The notes: generated from the letters alone by a model not told the origin. A DNA stretch of 64,000 bases from Adenophora triphylla var. japonica (GCA_022495995.1 JAFEMH010007482.1:1-64000); one strand, 5' to 3'. Positions 44,480 to 55,837 are shown, counted from the stretch's first letter. Numbers and translations are program-made.

Positions 44480-44920
44480 AATCTTCAAAACATACACCTT
44501 ACGTCTTGACAAGGGTCCGCCTTGACTCAACGACTACATGTCCCTAACAGCCAAGACCGAGGGTCCTCCTCGGCCTAAGGGCTTTACATCCTGACAAGGG
44601 TCCGCCTTGATTCCAGGATTACAACTATCACAGTCAAGACCAAGGATTCTTCCTTGGCCTGATGACTTGCCTCACGTCAAGACAAGGAAACACCTTGTCA
44701 CTACGACTAAAAGGCATCTCGTCTGAAACCTGTGCACGAGTCATCTTCCTCGGCATAAGGAGACGAAAAAGAAGAAATCACCAACAGTCAAAGCCGAGGA
44801 ATCCTTCCTCGGCCTATACGACTTAAGAGTATTGTTCAAGCCGAGGAGACCTTCCTCGGCCTAAATACTTGCTCAATTAACAGGGAACGAAGGACCCTCC
44901 TCGGATCCCACCTTCACAAG
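44480..44920 (+). repeat. Hairpin array between Tat pol and antisense gene
   Basis: At least six short inverted repeats occur in about 440 bases: GACAAGG..CCTTGAC (twice), CCGAGGGTCCTCCTCGG, CCAAGG..CCTTGG, CAAGGAAACACCTTG, GCCGAGGAATCCTTCCTCGGC and GCCGAGGAGACCTTCCTCGGCC. Spacing is roughly 60-90 bases. They look like diverged copies of one unit, and the CCTCGGC theme also recurs in the LTR. Confidence 0.7.
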
Positions 44921-45065
44921 TTTTGTGCCTATGCCTAGCATAAAAATAAATACAAACAACTCATTGAAACACATGAATCGAAACAAAAGGGTTCGTTCAT
45001 TAACATTTCAAGAGAAATTACAAATCCTAACGGCTATTATAAAAAAGGAAAAGAAAAATCCAATT

Positions 45066-48032
45066 CTAAGACTGCTGGCCATCATTAAAAGGCCCCTCAA
45101 GCCAGTCCTCTGTGATGGTGCCGGGGGGAGGAAGAACAGTTTGTTCAATTTGAGCATCACTCCTCTCGGCCTCTCCTCCTCCGACCTCGGCTTCCATGTC
45201 CTCAGGCTCTCCCTCGCCCTGAATCGCCTCCACCAAGGCTTTGATGTTGCCGGGGATGACAGAGGCTGGCTCCCACACTGCTCGACCTGCCTGGGCATCT
45301 TTATCAGCCATAACTTCCAAGTTATACTCAGAAAATGGGACCAGATGAAGAAGAGCCCTAGCCTCCTCTTCATACTGATCCTGGCAAATCAGCTGAGCAA
45401 CCTTGTGGATGTCCAAGCCGGTGGAGGGGTCAGCCAGGATACGGCGAGCAAGATGAAGATAGCCGTCCTCGAACATTGTCGCCGTCTTCTCGTCCACGGC
45501 ATCTTGGAAAGCTTGGCTCTCCTTAAAACGGGTCACGGCCGCCTCTTCCCTAGTGACAAGAGTAGCCTCGTAACCTCGGCACTTGGCTTCGGCTTCCTCG
45601 GCCCTTGTTTGGACCTCGGCCTTGGCCTTCCTTGCCTCGGCTAGCTCGGCTTCCGTCTGCCGGAGATGTTCCTCGGCCTTTGTACGGAGCTCCTCGGCCT
45701 TAGCCCTCTCGTCACTTGCCCTCAGCACTTCGGCTTCTACTTTGGCCTTGGCCGCTTCGAGCTCCGCGTCCTTGGCCTTCAAAAGCTTAACCAAGGAAGC
45801 CTTCTCGATCTCACTCTTCTCCTGGGCTGTCTTAGCCTCATTCAAGTGCCTGGCTCTTTTCTTGGCCAAGACATTCTCGTAAGCCGTGACGGAAGCCAAC
45901 TGAAAGAGAAATCAATGTTAAAAATCCAAGTAAATCTCAAAATCAATATGACCGAGAAAAGGAGATATTTACCTCGGCAATTAAGAGCCCCTTGCGGCAA
46001 AGCAAGTTGTCTTCGCTAGGAGCCTCTTTGACGAGAGCCTCATAAGCCTCCTCGTCCATGGCTCTCTGAACTGGAGCCCGGCCCAATCTCACCAAAGGTC
46101 CCTTCCTATTTTGCAGAGGAAGACCCCTCAGACGTGGGACACTTGCAGCCATGCGCCGAGCCAGCTCATCGGCCTCGTCATAAGTTTTGATGGTTTGAAT
46201 GGTAAGAGGAGGAGGACCCTCAGGGTTGGAAGATTCAACAGTTGCCCGCTTAGCTGCCGGCTCCTCGGCGCTAGCAGCTTGGGCTCTTTTGGAGCCAGAC
46301 TTCCTTGTGACGAGGTCGGACTTCTCTGCTTCCACCTACTCGGCATCAACATGGAGGCTATGCCCCTCTACAGTTGATGGATTAGCTTGCTCCTCAGACG
46401 CCGCCTCCTCGGCATTCACCTCCCCGTGTGGTTTGAATGGAATGGGTTGGTCACCCTGAGCGCTTAGCACTAGATTGAGGGCATTGGCTTCCTCTCTCCT
46501 CTCTACCAAGCCCGACTTCTTGACTTGATTCCTCTTCTGCTTCACCAGCTCCATAGGACTTAATCTCGTCATGGCAAAGTCGGCCTCTTGCTCGGGGGTT
46601 AAATCTGCAAAGACAAGGACGAGATGGTTAAGTACGAGCAGAAGGAGAGCCAACAATAATGCAAAAAACTACCACATATCAGAGTTAAATATTTACATCC
46701 AACCACGTCTACTTCTTCCAAGCATTGGTCCAGGGGAGGGATTTTACACCTCGAACAATCCTCGTGAAAAACGAGGCCGGGATGTACCGTCCAATCATTA
46801 AAGCGCCTTCCCCTCTTAACTGTGACAAGGGGAACCACCCCGTCCTTCGGTCCCGGCATCAATCCTGCCTGGATGTAGTAGTGATCGGTAGATTCTAATT
46901 CCGACCAGTCGAGAAGCCCCACCTCGGCAAAATTCTCAAGGCGCTTGATTAAAGCCTTGGTCCACTCATATTGTTGAACAGGACCTGATGAGGTTGGCTC
47001 CTTGAAAGGAGATTGGAACTCCCAGCCGTGGCGACTCTCAACCCTAATTGCATGGTTTTCCCAACCTGCAACCTTGCTGGACATGGGAAGAAGAAGTTTT
47101 GGCTTCTTGGGTGCACTTCGGATGACGAGGAGCCAACTATCCGAGACAAAGCTGACTTGATAGAAATGCCGAAAAGCTCCCATGGTCAGCTCAAATCCCA
47201 AACTCCTGCATAGCACTATGAAGCTAACGAGAACCCGGGTACCATTGGCTCCTAGCATGGCCGACACTGCCCTCACGTCATCCAAGAACTCGTTAATAAA
47301 GGGTTCCAAAGGAAGACGGAGCCCCTGTTGAAATTGTTTGTAATAGAAGTGGATGTAGTCTTCATTATAGTAGAAGCTCGTCTCCTCCTTTTTTGTCTTC
47401 AGATTGGGTTTGCCAATATAAGTTAACTTATACTCGGCTTTGTCCACCCCGTACGTGGAGTACAATTTTTCGAGCATGGGATCCCCGGCCTTGGGAGCCC
47501 TCTCTTGTTGTTTCCCTCGGCTTCCCCTTCCTCGGCCTCTTCTGCCCTCAACTTGGGCACCCTCCACTAAAGCATCAACTATTCGGGCGGACGAGGAGGT
47601 CTCTCCTTCTCTTCCCGTCATATCTGCAAAAAGACGAGGGGACAAAGTTAGTTACCTCATCAATGGCTGATCTAATGACGGGGAAGGGAGATTTCCCTCC
47701 TCGTCATTACATAAGGCCGAGGAGGGAGCCTTACCACTCAGACGCTCACGAACTATATGGTCTGAAGACGGGTAGAACAGGTCGATGTGTTCCACTATTT
47801 CTGCTCTATCCTCAAGTAACACTACATTACGAGTCGAAGAGTCAATTCGATCTATCCTTGTTTTATCTGGGTATTGGATGAACATCCGAGTACGGCCATA
47901 ACTTCTCAACATCTTTCCTATGTCATCCAGGGTCAGCATCAACCAAGGTCCCCTTTCTCTCCGATAAACCCTCAGATTGCCGGTGTGATATCTGTAACGG
48001 AATCGGGGGGAATGGTCCCAAGAACGAGTCAT
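45066..48032 (-). pseudogene. Antisense gene of the Tat element, four exons, one internal stop
   Basis: Four open segments on the minus strand join in register through GT-AG introns: exon 1 48032-47735 (MTRSWDHSPRFRYRY...), exon 2 47623-46697, exon 3 46604-45973, exon 4 45899-45066. Donors are GTAAGG, GTAAAT and GTAAAT. Acceptors are TTTTTGCAG, TTTGCAG and TCTTTCAG. The total is about 896 codons. Exon 2 resembles the plant putative gypsy-type transposon domain (PF04195-like: YKLTYIGKPN, FINEFLDDVRAVSAMLGANG, PKKPKLLLPMSSKVAGWENH). Exon 4 is a long Ala/Glu/Lys coiled coil (EAAKAKVEAEVLRASDERAK) and an acidic tail. A TAG at 46336-46338 interrupts exon 3. Antisense extra ORFs are known for some Tat elements; the function is unknown. 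Confidence 0.8.
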
Positions 48033-48449
48033 TTCTAAGGGGAATCAAAGATTAAAGGGGGAGTTCATTCAATATTCAAAGAAATTCATACCAAATTCAA
48101 AGAAATTCAAAGATTCGAAGTGTTTGAGAATTAAAAGCAGAGATTCATGAAGAAAAGCTTCGTTCTTCAACAATGGCGGTTCACTTTTCTTGGCAAATTC
48201 AAAATTTCTCCTAAAAGCCCTAGAAAACTCAAAATCAGGAGCGTAATGCATAAAAGGGAAGGAATTTCATACCTGAGTTTGAAAGAACGGTCGGAATCAC
48301 AACGAAATCAACGCCGCTGGGAAAATAAACCTTCGCCGGAAACTGGGTTCGAACAAACTAAGTTCGCCGGAATGTATTGTCGCCTGAACCTTGCTAGTTG
48401 CTCTCAAATAATTTGGGTAAGTAAAGGTTTAAATGAAAAGGGTTTAAGC

Positions 48450-48456
48450 TTTTATA
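48450..48456 (-). promoter_or_regulatory. Possible TATA box of the antisense gene
   Basis: Minus-strand TATAAAA about 420 bases upstream of the exon 1 ATG. The leader in between contains a 60-codon upstream open frame (48251-48069). The assignment is positional only. Confidence 0.35.
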
Positions 48457-48689
48457 CCCTCTAAAACCGGGTCAAACCCGAGAATAATACGGGTAACCGG
48501 GTATGGCGCCCCCAACATTAAATGCTATCAACAATTTTTGAGGCACGACAGGACTGGGGGCCCACGCGTAATCATCATGGTATTAATCGTCAGTTATACG
48601 AAGCGACGCCAATGACACGTGTCAAAACCTGTTCGTATCCCGTAAGACGAGGACGAGATGACTTTCTCCTCGTCCTAAGTCGAGCTAGA

Positions 48690-48703
48690 AAGTCGGGGGC
48701 CAC
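48690..48703 (+). other. Tat polypurine tract
   Basis: GAAAGTCGGGGGCCAC immediately before the 3' LTR. Confidence 0.7.
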
Positions 48704-49451
48704 TGAACAGTATAAACCGAGATACGAACATGGGCTTGCTCGAGGTGGGCCCAAATGGATTGGGCCATAAACATAATCTAATGCACAAGTGTTAGGGCCG
48801 AGGAGCCTCCATCTCGGCCTTATATCTTCATACTTGGTCCATCGTACTCCGAGATATCACATAGTGACGAGGAAAGAAAAGTTCTTACCTCGGCATATCA
48901 TCAAGTGACGAGGAGACAGAATCATTCACCTCGACATATTCACATGCCGGCCAATCATCAAATGACGAGGAGGCAAAATCATGCATCTCGGCTTATATAC
49001 AAATGCCGAGATAAAACATTCTTGATCCTCGGCGTTTCGGCTAGTAGACTACACAGTCCTTATCAAACAAGAATTCTACAGTCATGATCCAATCAAGATT
49101 ACAATTACCAAAACCAATTCAAGTCAAACAATGACTCCTTAACAGATATAATTCTCTTAGGATTATATCTTATCTATTTACAAGTTTACTCCAACATGGA
49201 TTCTATCAATCAATCCCTATAAATACAAGCCCTATGGCACATTATTTGGTACGTTACTTTTTACAATACAGAAACTCTGTCAATTTAGTTTCTCACATAC
49301 AAACCGTAAACTTACTCTCACGCCGGAGGGCCTTTAGCCGGACTCGCCCCGGCTTAGTTTACGTGTTTTCTCTTATTTTCAGGCCTTGCAATCTCCGGAG
49401 CATCCGAACGCTTGGATTTGAACTGATGATTTGACGATTTTGACTTCATCA
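48704..49451 (+). repeat. Tat element, 3' LTR
   Basis: Nearly identical to 36984-37727; the differences I noted are almost all transitions. TATAAATA at 49218-49225. Confidence 0.95.
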
Positions 49452-49456
49452 ATGAT

Positions 49457-50473
49457 AATAAATTTAGACTCAAATTGTTAATTAATGTGGATCAATACTT
49501 AGTCACGAAAAAATCTCATAAATTTTGGACACAAATAAGATTGTAAATGATTGAATGGTTGGTTGATTAATAAATAGTAGCACCTACAAATACAACCAAT
49601 CTTACAACCAACAGTATTTGTGACCAATATTTACACCACAATTAAGTGGAATCTTTTAATAGTATTAACATGTGTTGATGAAAACATATTAGAAAAACTC
49701 AATAAATATTTATTTTTAAGGTGTTTTAATACTCGTTGAATATTCACTTTTTACTACATTATATATATTTCAATGCGTATTTACAAAATAAAATTGGGAA
49801 TTTGCCCATAAATTATTTTAGGCACAAATCATTTCCCTCAATTTTCTTATTAATTTAAATGACACATAAATTCTTATACAATATTATATTATATTCAGTA
49901 TTTAAAAATAATGATACAAAATTCTCAATAGAGCCTATGAAAATAAAATTATGAGACATTATGAATATTTGTAAAACTTATGAAGCATTCTTGCAATAAA
50001 AATTTAAATGGTGTTAGCGTGTACACCTTTGCTACTTAATTATCTAAAAAATAAGCAAATTGTTGGAGCAAAAATTTGTTTAATTGAGCGCCTCTGTCGT
50101 TTATTCTTCTCTTCCATTATATAAAGTCAACGAGGACAACCCCTATTAACTCGAAAAGCCATCCATTCAGTTGACTTGATTAATTAAATCATTGAACCGA
50201 TCTTGATTTTCAGTTTTATATTTGAAGTATTTTGTGAAAAACAATTTTTTTAACTTTTTTTTTTCCAAACTTATATTATACTGTATGTTACTTTTTCAAC
50301 TACAAAAAAAATAAAATAAAAAAATTACTTACTATATATTTTTCCTAAGATAATAGTGCTGCCAAAGAACTTGTGTAAAAGCGGCATTTTGAATAGTTTT
50401 AAGTCTATCTGTCGTAGAGGTATTGAGTTAAATACCATTAATAGCTAGAATTGATTATAGACGGTTAGTAATT
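49457..50473. other. AT-rich spacer, nothing recognised
   Basis: No gene, terminal repeat or array could be supported. Confidence 0.5.
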
Positions 50474-50735
50474 TAAAAAAAAAAAAAAGCCAAGGACCCT
50501 AAGATCCCTAAGTGAGATCACAAACCCATAAATACCCAATCGAGATCAGAAATTCCTCAGAAACCCGCTGTAATTAATATACCTAGAATACCCCTCCTTC
50601 CCAGTTCCTAAACTTAGCCCACCCCGTCCTTTTCTATGTTATTTTAGAAAAATTGAATCAAAATGTAGAGTGTGGGATTCGAACTCTAAACCCTCCGCTA
50701 TAAACCAAGGTCTTAACTGCTTGGCCAATGCTTTG
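50474..50735 (-). mobile_element. tRNA-derived SINE
   Basis: On the minus strand the head reads like a tRNA: an A box TGGCCAAGCAGTTAAG near 50731 and a B box GAGTTCGAATCCC near 50681, about 35 bases apart, as in RNA polymerase III promoters. A body of about 190 bases follows, ending in a T run (50475-50487). The acceptor stem does not close as a true tRNA would. Target duplication is not clear. Confidence 0.65.
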
Positions 50736-50814
50736 TTTACGTTTATTTTTGCAATATATTTTATTAGTATAAACAGTGGAGGAAAATTAATTTAAAAAAA
50801 AATGAGATTTCACA

Positions 50815-51407
50815 GCTATAAGACCTTTGAATGGTCCTATAGCAAATGGTATATGACCTGGCAACATCATATACAAAGCTATAAGACCATTGGATGGTCC
50901 TATAGCAAGTAGTATAGGACCTCACACAATCTTATACCAACGCATTAAGACCTTTGAATGGTCCTATAGCAACTGGTATAGGACTTAACAACATCATATA
51001 TAAAGCTATAAGACCTTTGAATGGTCCTATATCAAGTGATATAGGACCTCACACAATCTTATACCAACGCATTAAGACCTTTGAATGGTCGGTCCTATAT
51101 CAACTGATATAGGACTTAACAACATCATATACAAAGCTATAAGACCTTTGAATGGTCCTATAGCAAATGGTATAGGACCTGGGAACATAATATACACAGC
51201 TATAAGACCTTTGAATGGTCCTATAGCAAATGGTATATGACCTGGCAACATCATATACAAAGCTATAAGACCATTGGATGGTCCTATAGCAAGTAGTATA
51301 GGACCTCACACAATCTTATATGAACGCATTAAGACCTTTGAATGGTCATATAGCAACTGGTATAGGACTTAACAACATCATATACGAAGCTATAAGACCT
51401 TTGAATA
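50815..51407 (+). repeat. 63/64-bp minisatellite with higher-order pattern
   Basis: About nine units start at 50815, 50878, 50942, 51005, 51069, 51136, 51199, 51262 and 51326, with a partial one at 51389. Three variants can be told apart: one with GCTATAAGACCTTTGAA, one with GCTATAAGACCATTGGA and one with GCATTAAGACC. The order A-B-C appears intact at both ends. Each unit contains TATA(A)GACC...GGTCCTATA, so it can fold on itself. One unit has a 4-base GGTC duplication (51088-51096). Confidence 0.9.
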
Positions 51408-52950
51408 TATATTTTGGAATAAAGAAAATATTAAAGCCAAATAAGTTCCAATTTAAGCAAAATAAGTTCCAATTTAAAGTTAAAATGTGAAAATAAATGT
51501 TTCTTGCGCAAAAGCGAAAGAGACATTTATTTTATATTTAATAATTTATTCAAAAGTTATTGTTATTTCGGAAAAAAAAAAAGAAAAAAGAAGAAGGTAG
51601 CAATAAGTAACAAACCTAATTCAAATATTGCTCATATTCACTGGGCTTCTTCTTCTTCAACTGCCATTTCTTTAGCCGTTAAACAACACTCCAAGCTTGA
51701 AGCTTCAGTTGCCTCTTTTTATCGACAATATGACCGCCCCCAACAATGGTAATCTCTCTCTTTCTCTCTCTTTCTCACACACACACACACACCTACACAC
51801 ACACAATTGAAAGTTTGGAACCTAATTTTACAATATTTCATGGTATATTTGACTCACGATTTCAATTCCAAGATTTGGATTTGAAATTCGAATAACAAAA
51901 TAAATTCCATTGGCAATGCTTGATATTGATGTGCTATACAGGGAATTGATATCATACTAATTAGATCTGATGCATACTAATTTCCTTTCACCAGACGCAT
52001 TCAAACTGAACAAATCCGAGAAGATCTTCGTCGTCGGTCACCGTTGTCGGGGAGGCCTCAAGTGCCGGAGAAGAATGGATGTCGAGATTGGCGAGAGAGG
52101 GAGAGAATACGTTGGGTGAATGAGGGGAGGATTAAAATTGGTATTTAGAAATCATATTTGACCAGGTCAAATGAGTTTTGGGTTTACACGGTATTTTGAT
52201 CTGGAATTCTCAATGAGTTTGAAATTTTGAATATGGGTTAGATTTTTATGGGATAAAATCTGGGCTAAAGGGGTAGGAAGGAATTAATCCTTAAAAAAAA
52301 AAAAAAGATAATAGTGCAAATTTTAAAGGATAATTTTTTCAATGCGGTTATAGGGAAGTACAAGCAAAAAAAATTTTGATTCTTAAAAGGGGTTTTAACC
52401 AATAAACCCCTTATCTAATTGAAATCGACCAATAAAGACACATTTTCAAAACTCTTCAATAAATCCCTGCTAAAAATGTGGACAAAAATATCCCTAACTG
52501 CAATTTCCGCACGTACCAGTGCCTTATGCGCTTGATGGGTGAAGATTAGGATCCCATGATTCGCACTCCATATGCATTATTCCTCCCTCTTTCTCTCTAT
52601 TCCTTTTTTTCCCAGTTAATAAAAAACCAACAATCGTAAAATTTGCCCTAAAGTTGTTCTAAAATAATGACATAAATAACTGAGAAATCTATAACACTGT
52701 TATAATATAAACCAACTATAATCATGAACAAATGTGAAAACCTATAAAACATTAATGTGAAATAGAATTCTCAGTTTATAACATAAATCAACACAGTTAT
52801 AAACTAAAACCAATTCTATTTCACAGTTACTTAAATAACTGTAAATTTTACACCAAAACTTGTGTCCAAGTTTTATAAGAAATATTAGTTGTTTAACAAA
52901 TTCTAACAAAAATAAATGTGAAATATTATTCACATTTATTTTTTTAGACA
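51408..52950. other. Spacer with possible old gene fragment
   Basis: 51640-51750 reads ASSSSTAISLAVKQHSKLEASVASFYRQYDRPQQW and is followed by a GT donor-like site, then CT and CA microsatellites (51753-51805). 51993-52140 is GC-richer and might be another exon. I do not recognise the protein, and no ATG precedes the Ala-Ser stretch. An A run at 52291-52304 ends this piece. The rest is AT-rich. Confidence 0.25.
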
Positions 52951-53118
52951 TCTATCTATAGTATAAATGGCAACAAGAGTGAACAGTACAATGAATAGTT
53001 TCAAATGGGTTTTTTCCCATTTTGCCCTTACTAAGTTGTCATTTTCCCATTTTGCCCTTTAATTTTTTTTTTAAATTAAAAAAAAAAAAACGTGTCCTCG
53101 AACACGGGCTTTTACTAG
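52951..53118 (+). mobile_element. Mini-Helitron (168 bp)
   Basis: Starts TCTATCTATAGTATAAATGG after A, close to the 5' ends of plant non-autonomous Helitrons. It ends with a hairpin CGTGTCCTCGAACACG, a short spacer and CTAG before T. Insertion between A and T fits. It has no coding capacity. Confidence 0.7.
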
Positions 53119-53283
53119 TAAATATATAAAAGGAAGATCTTCGTAATTTATAGCACAAAGGAGGGTAAATATGTCATTTCTCTCATTATTACAGCTAAAG
53201 CCCGTTTTAAATTTGAAATTCAAACTTAGGATTTGACGTGCATTTGAGATCTGATTGCATCATGCACGTGGCTGTGTGTGGGC

Positions 53284-53636
53284 TAGGGATGGCCAAACAG
53301 GACCGGAATCGGAAAATCGGACCGAAAAAGCCCAAAACCGCCATGAACCGCCAAGAAAATCGGAACCGATTTGGGCCCGGGCCGGTTAAGGGTCACAAAA
53401 ATGGTGAACCAGACCGAAAAAAGCCCGGAACCGAATGAAAATTCCTTGGTTTTCAAGAGAACCGGACCGGAATCGGACCGAAAAAGCCGGGAACCGGAGC
53501 AAATCGGGGAGAAAACCGGAACCGGAGTAACCGGACCGGAGTCAACGACGGGCCGATTAAGGTTCACACTCTGGCCGAATTGGAATCGGCAATTTTCAAC
53601 CCGAAACCAGGCCCGGACCGATTTTGGCCATCCCTA
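53284..53636. mobile_element. hAT-type MITE with perfect 8-bp TSD
   Basis: Tips TAGGGATGGCCAAA and TTTGGCCATCCCTA, flanked by GTGTGGGC on both sides (53276-53283 and 53637-53644). The interior is packed with ACCGGA/TCCGGT motifs, which make long but meaningless open frames on both strands. Related in style to 21600-22161. Confidence 0.92.
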
Positions 53637-53701
53637 GTGTGGGCATATGTTTTGCTTGCAAATGGTAAACGTGTAGCTACGTAAATTACTCTTAGTGTAT
53701 A

Positions 53702-53965
53702 CTCCCTCCGTCCCATCCGAATTTGGACAAATTTCCTTTTTGGGCGTCCCATCCGAATTTGGACGACCCAAAATGGAAACCTTAAATCACTATTCTCTCC
53801 ACTCATTCTCTCTCCTACATTATTTTAATACTCACAACACCATTATAATTTACTATTCCCTCCACTCATTCTCTCTCCTATTTTTAAATTACACTCACAA
53901 CATTTACCTTTTCCTTAATCTCCGTGTAAAGTAACTTTGTCCAAATTCGGATGGGACGGAGGGAG
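53702..53965. mobile_element. Stowaway-like MITE
   Basis: CTCCCTCCGTCCCATCCGAATTTGG to CCAAATTCGGATGGGACGGAGGGAG, TA flanks, two CACTCATTCTCTCTCCTA cores. Confidence 0.93.
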
Positions 53966-54379
53966 TACATGACATATTTATCTGCCTATATAAATTCAGT
54001 GTTTGTTTAAAACATTTACCTCTTCCTGAATTTGAGTTCTCACAAAAAAGCCACCCATGTGTAGCTTTGAATATTTGTTTCGTTGTTTCAGACATTTTTA
54101 AATAATAGTAACTCAATTTATTTTTTCCTTCATAACTTTCTTAACTGATTCCAGTTTAAATTTATGTAGAGAAGGAGCGTGCGTGCGCCATTAATATGGA
54201 AAATTAATGTGGATCTGGATCTTTGAAATTAATGGGGTTAAGGAGCGTTTGAATTAAAGAATGAAATTGAATTTGAGATGAGATCTAAATCGAAGTCGCC
54301 GACAATGGGGGAAGGGTTTAATGAAGATTAGGAGAAGAAAGACAAATGCGTATAGAGAGAGAGAGAAAGAGGAACGCGG

Positions 54380-54836
54380 TGTTAGAACATGGATTAATTA
54401 ATATGTGTTATTTAATTCCATTTGTTATAATCATTTAATAATGTTAAAGTATAGACAAAATGTGTAGAATTCCATTAGGTGTAAGTACCATTAAATGATG
54501 GGCATAATGGTAACTTCACACCATCATCTTTATGAAAGGGTGTAGTCCCTAAATGAAGTGCCCCTTCTCTATCTATATAAAGTCTATCCATCAGCCATTT
54601 AGAGACACTTAACATCATTTACAATTCAGTCAAAACATTCTTCATTCATCTAAGAAGAACAAGTGTGGACACTATCATTTAGAAGTACTATCTCCCTACT
54701 CTCTTCTTTCATTCAAGAACAAGATCAAGAACACAATCATGGATTCTTCAGGTACACGCTTCCGTCTTCATCTTCCTCTCATTCTTAATCTAGTTGTGAG
54801 TCGGTTCATGATTTGATGGATCATTTTGTTCCAACA
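54380..54836 (+). repeat. Copia 5, 5' LTR
   Basis: TGTTAGAACATGG to TTTTGTTCCAACA; TATATAA at 54575. Only one copy, so the left edge rests on the TG and inverted tip. Confidence 0.8.
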
Positions 54837-54838
54837 AT

Positions 54839-54850
54839 TGGTATCAGAGC
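54839..54850 (+). other. Copia 5 primer-binding site
   Basis: TGGTATCAGAGC two bases after the LTR. Confidence 0.93.
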
Positions 54851-55317
54851 TTCTCATATACTAGATTGAGTTTGAGTTCTAGTAAAAGCCTCGTGCTTTA
54901 ATTTATTTCATATTTGTAATCCTTGTGTGATTTCATTTGGTTTTGTTCTTGTTCATGATACTCATCTTGTCTAAGAGTATCATATTCATAACTTCATTCT
55001 ATTTCTGATTTTTTGGTTTTACTCAAAAGGCTTTCAACCCTTAATGTAAGATTATCCCATTTTTTGAACATAGCCACCATCCTTGGATGCGTTGTGAGTT
55101 TGTTCATATGCATAGCCACGCATTTTTTAAATGTGTTGTGAGTATGCGGATCTACTTACTTTGGTTGAAAATTGAGTCACCATTAAATTAAGAACTTCAT
55201 TCAATTTCTGGAAATAATGGTAAAGTTCATACAAGATTACCCCAAGATTCATACTCAATTTCTGGAAGTATGCGGTATGGTATGGCTCTAAAAATATGGA
55301 AAATCTGATATTCAAGG

Positions 55318-55526
55318 TATGCTCGGCCGAGCACCTCCCTTGACTCGGCCGAGCACACCATTTGTACCAGCACATCGTTTGAATTTTTTTTGAAAAGGCG
55401 CCATCCAACGGTCATGGTGCTCGGCCGAGCACCCTAAGGACTCGGCCGAGCATGAGTGATCAGAAAGGGGTGTTTTCTGGAGTGTGTTGCTCGGCCGAGC
55501 ACTTTCCTTGACTCGGCCGAGCACCA
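55318..55526. repeat. Second array of paired GCTCGGCCGAGC palindromes
   Basis: Six palindromes in three pairs (about 55320/55345, 55420/55441, 55488/55513). In every pair the second copy begins with A instead of G (ACTCGGCCGAGC) after a 9-10 base spacer. An AACGGTCATG phrase precedes the middle pair, as in the array at 21.8 kb. It lies in the untranslated leader of copia 5. Confidence 0.88.
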
Positions 55527-55837
55527 CTCAATTTTGGCCAAATTTTCAAAATTTTCAATATTTTGCTATTTTGATCAATTTTCATTCATTTTTTTTTTTG
55601 AGTAAAGTACACATTATTTTGTGCCCTGAATTTTGTGATAATTTGTTAGTAAATTGTAGTATCTGGACACCAGTCGCGCTTCGGTGGTTCTTGGAGTTAT
55701 CAAACTTTAAGAATGGACGGGTAGAACAAAAGGATATTGTCTTTTATTAATAAATTTCGTTTGTTTCTTTACCATTTAAATTTTCAAAAATTACATTAAG
55801 GCCCTATGTTTTCGATTAATTATATCCTTAACATTTT

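Larger units (their letters stand above)
36984..49451 (+). mobile_element. Ty3/gypsy Tat-lineage retrotransposon, full length, with antisense gene
   Basis: LTRs 36984-37727 and 48704-49451, about 98% alike by eye, flanked by the perfect duplication ATGAT (36979-36983 and 49452-49456). Sense-strand gag, protease, RT, RNase H, a second RNase H and integrase (RT before integrase, so gypsy). Then a hairpin-rich spacer and an antisense gene. Two RNase H domains and an extra ORF between pol and the 3' LTR are hallmarks of the Tat lineage (Ogre, Retand and relatives). Stops and frameshifts make this copy non-autonomous. Confidence 0.95.

Noticed and set aside
44925..45644. Plus-strand 239-codon open frame as a further Tat ORF
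   Set aside because: It is the shadow of exon 4 of the antisense gene, whose coiled-coil composition (Glu/Ala/Lys) gives Leu/Ser/Gly-rich readings on the other strand.
50670..50735. Functional tRNA gene on the minus strand
   Set aside because: A and B boxes are present, but the acceptor stem does not pair and a 190-base body with T tail follows, so a SINE is the better call.
50815..51407. Minus-strand open frames over the minisatellite as repeat proteins
   Set aside because: The frames are a consequence of the repeat unit; there is no start context or neighbouring gene.
51504..51752. Confident exon of a host gene
   Set aside because: The Ser/Ala stretch and donor-like site are suggestive, but there is no ATG, no recognised family and no clear following exon.
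53238..53637. Overlapping open frames on both strands of the hAT MITE
   Set aside because: They follow from ACCGG-type repeats in a 353-base MITE with perfect TSD; not genes.
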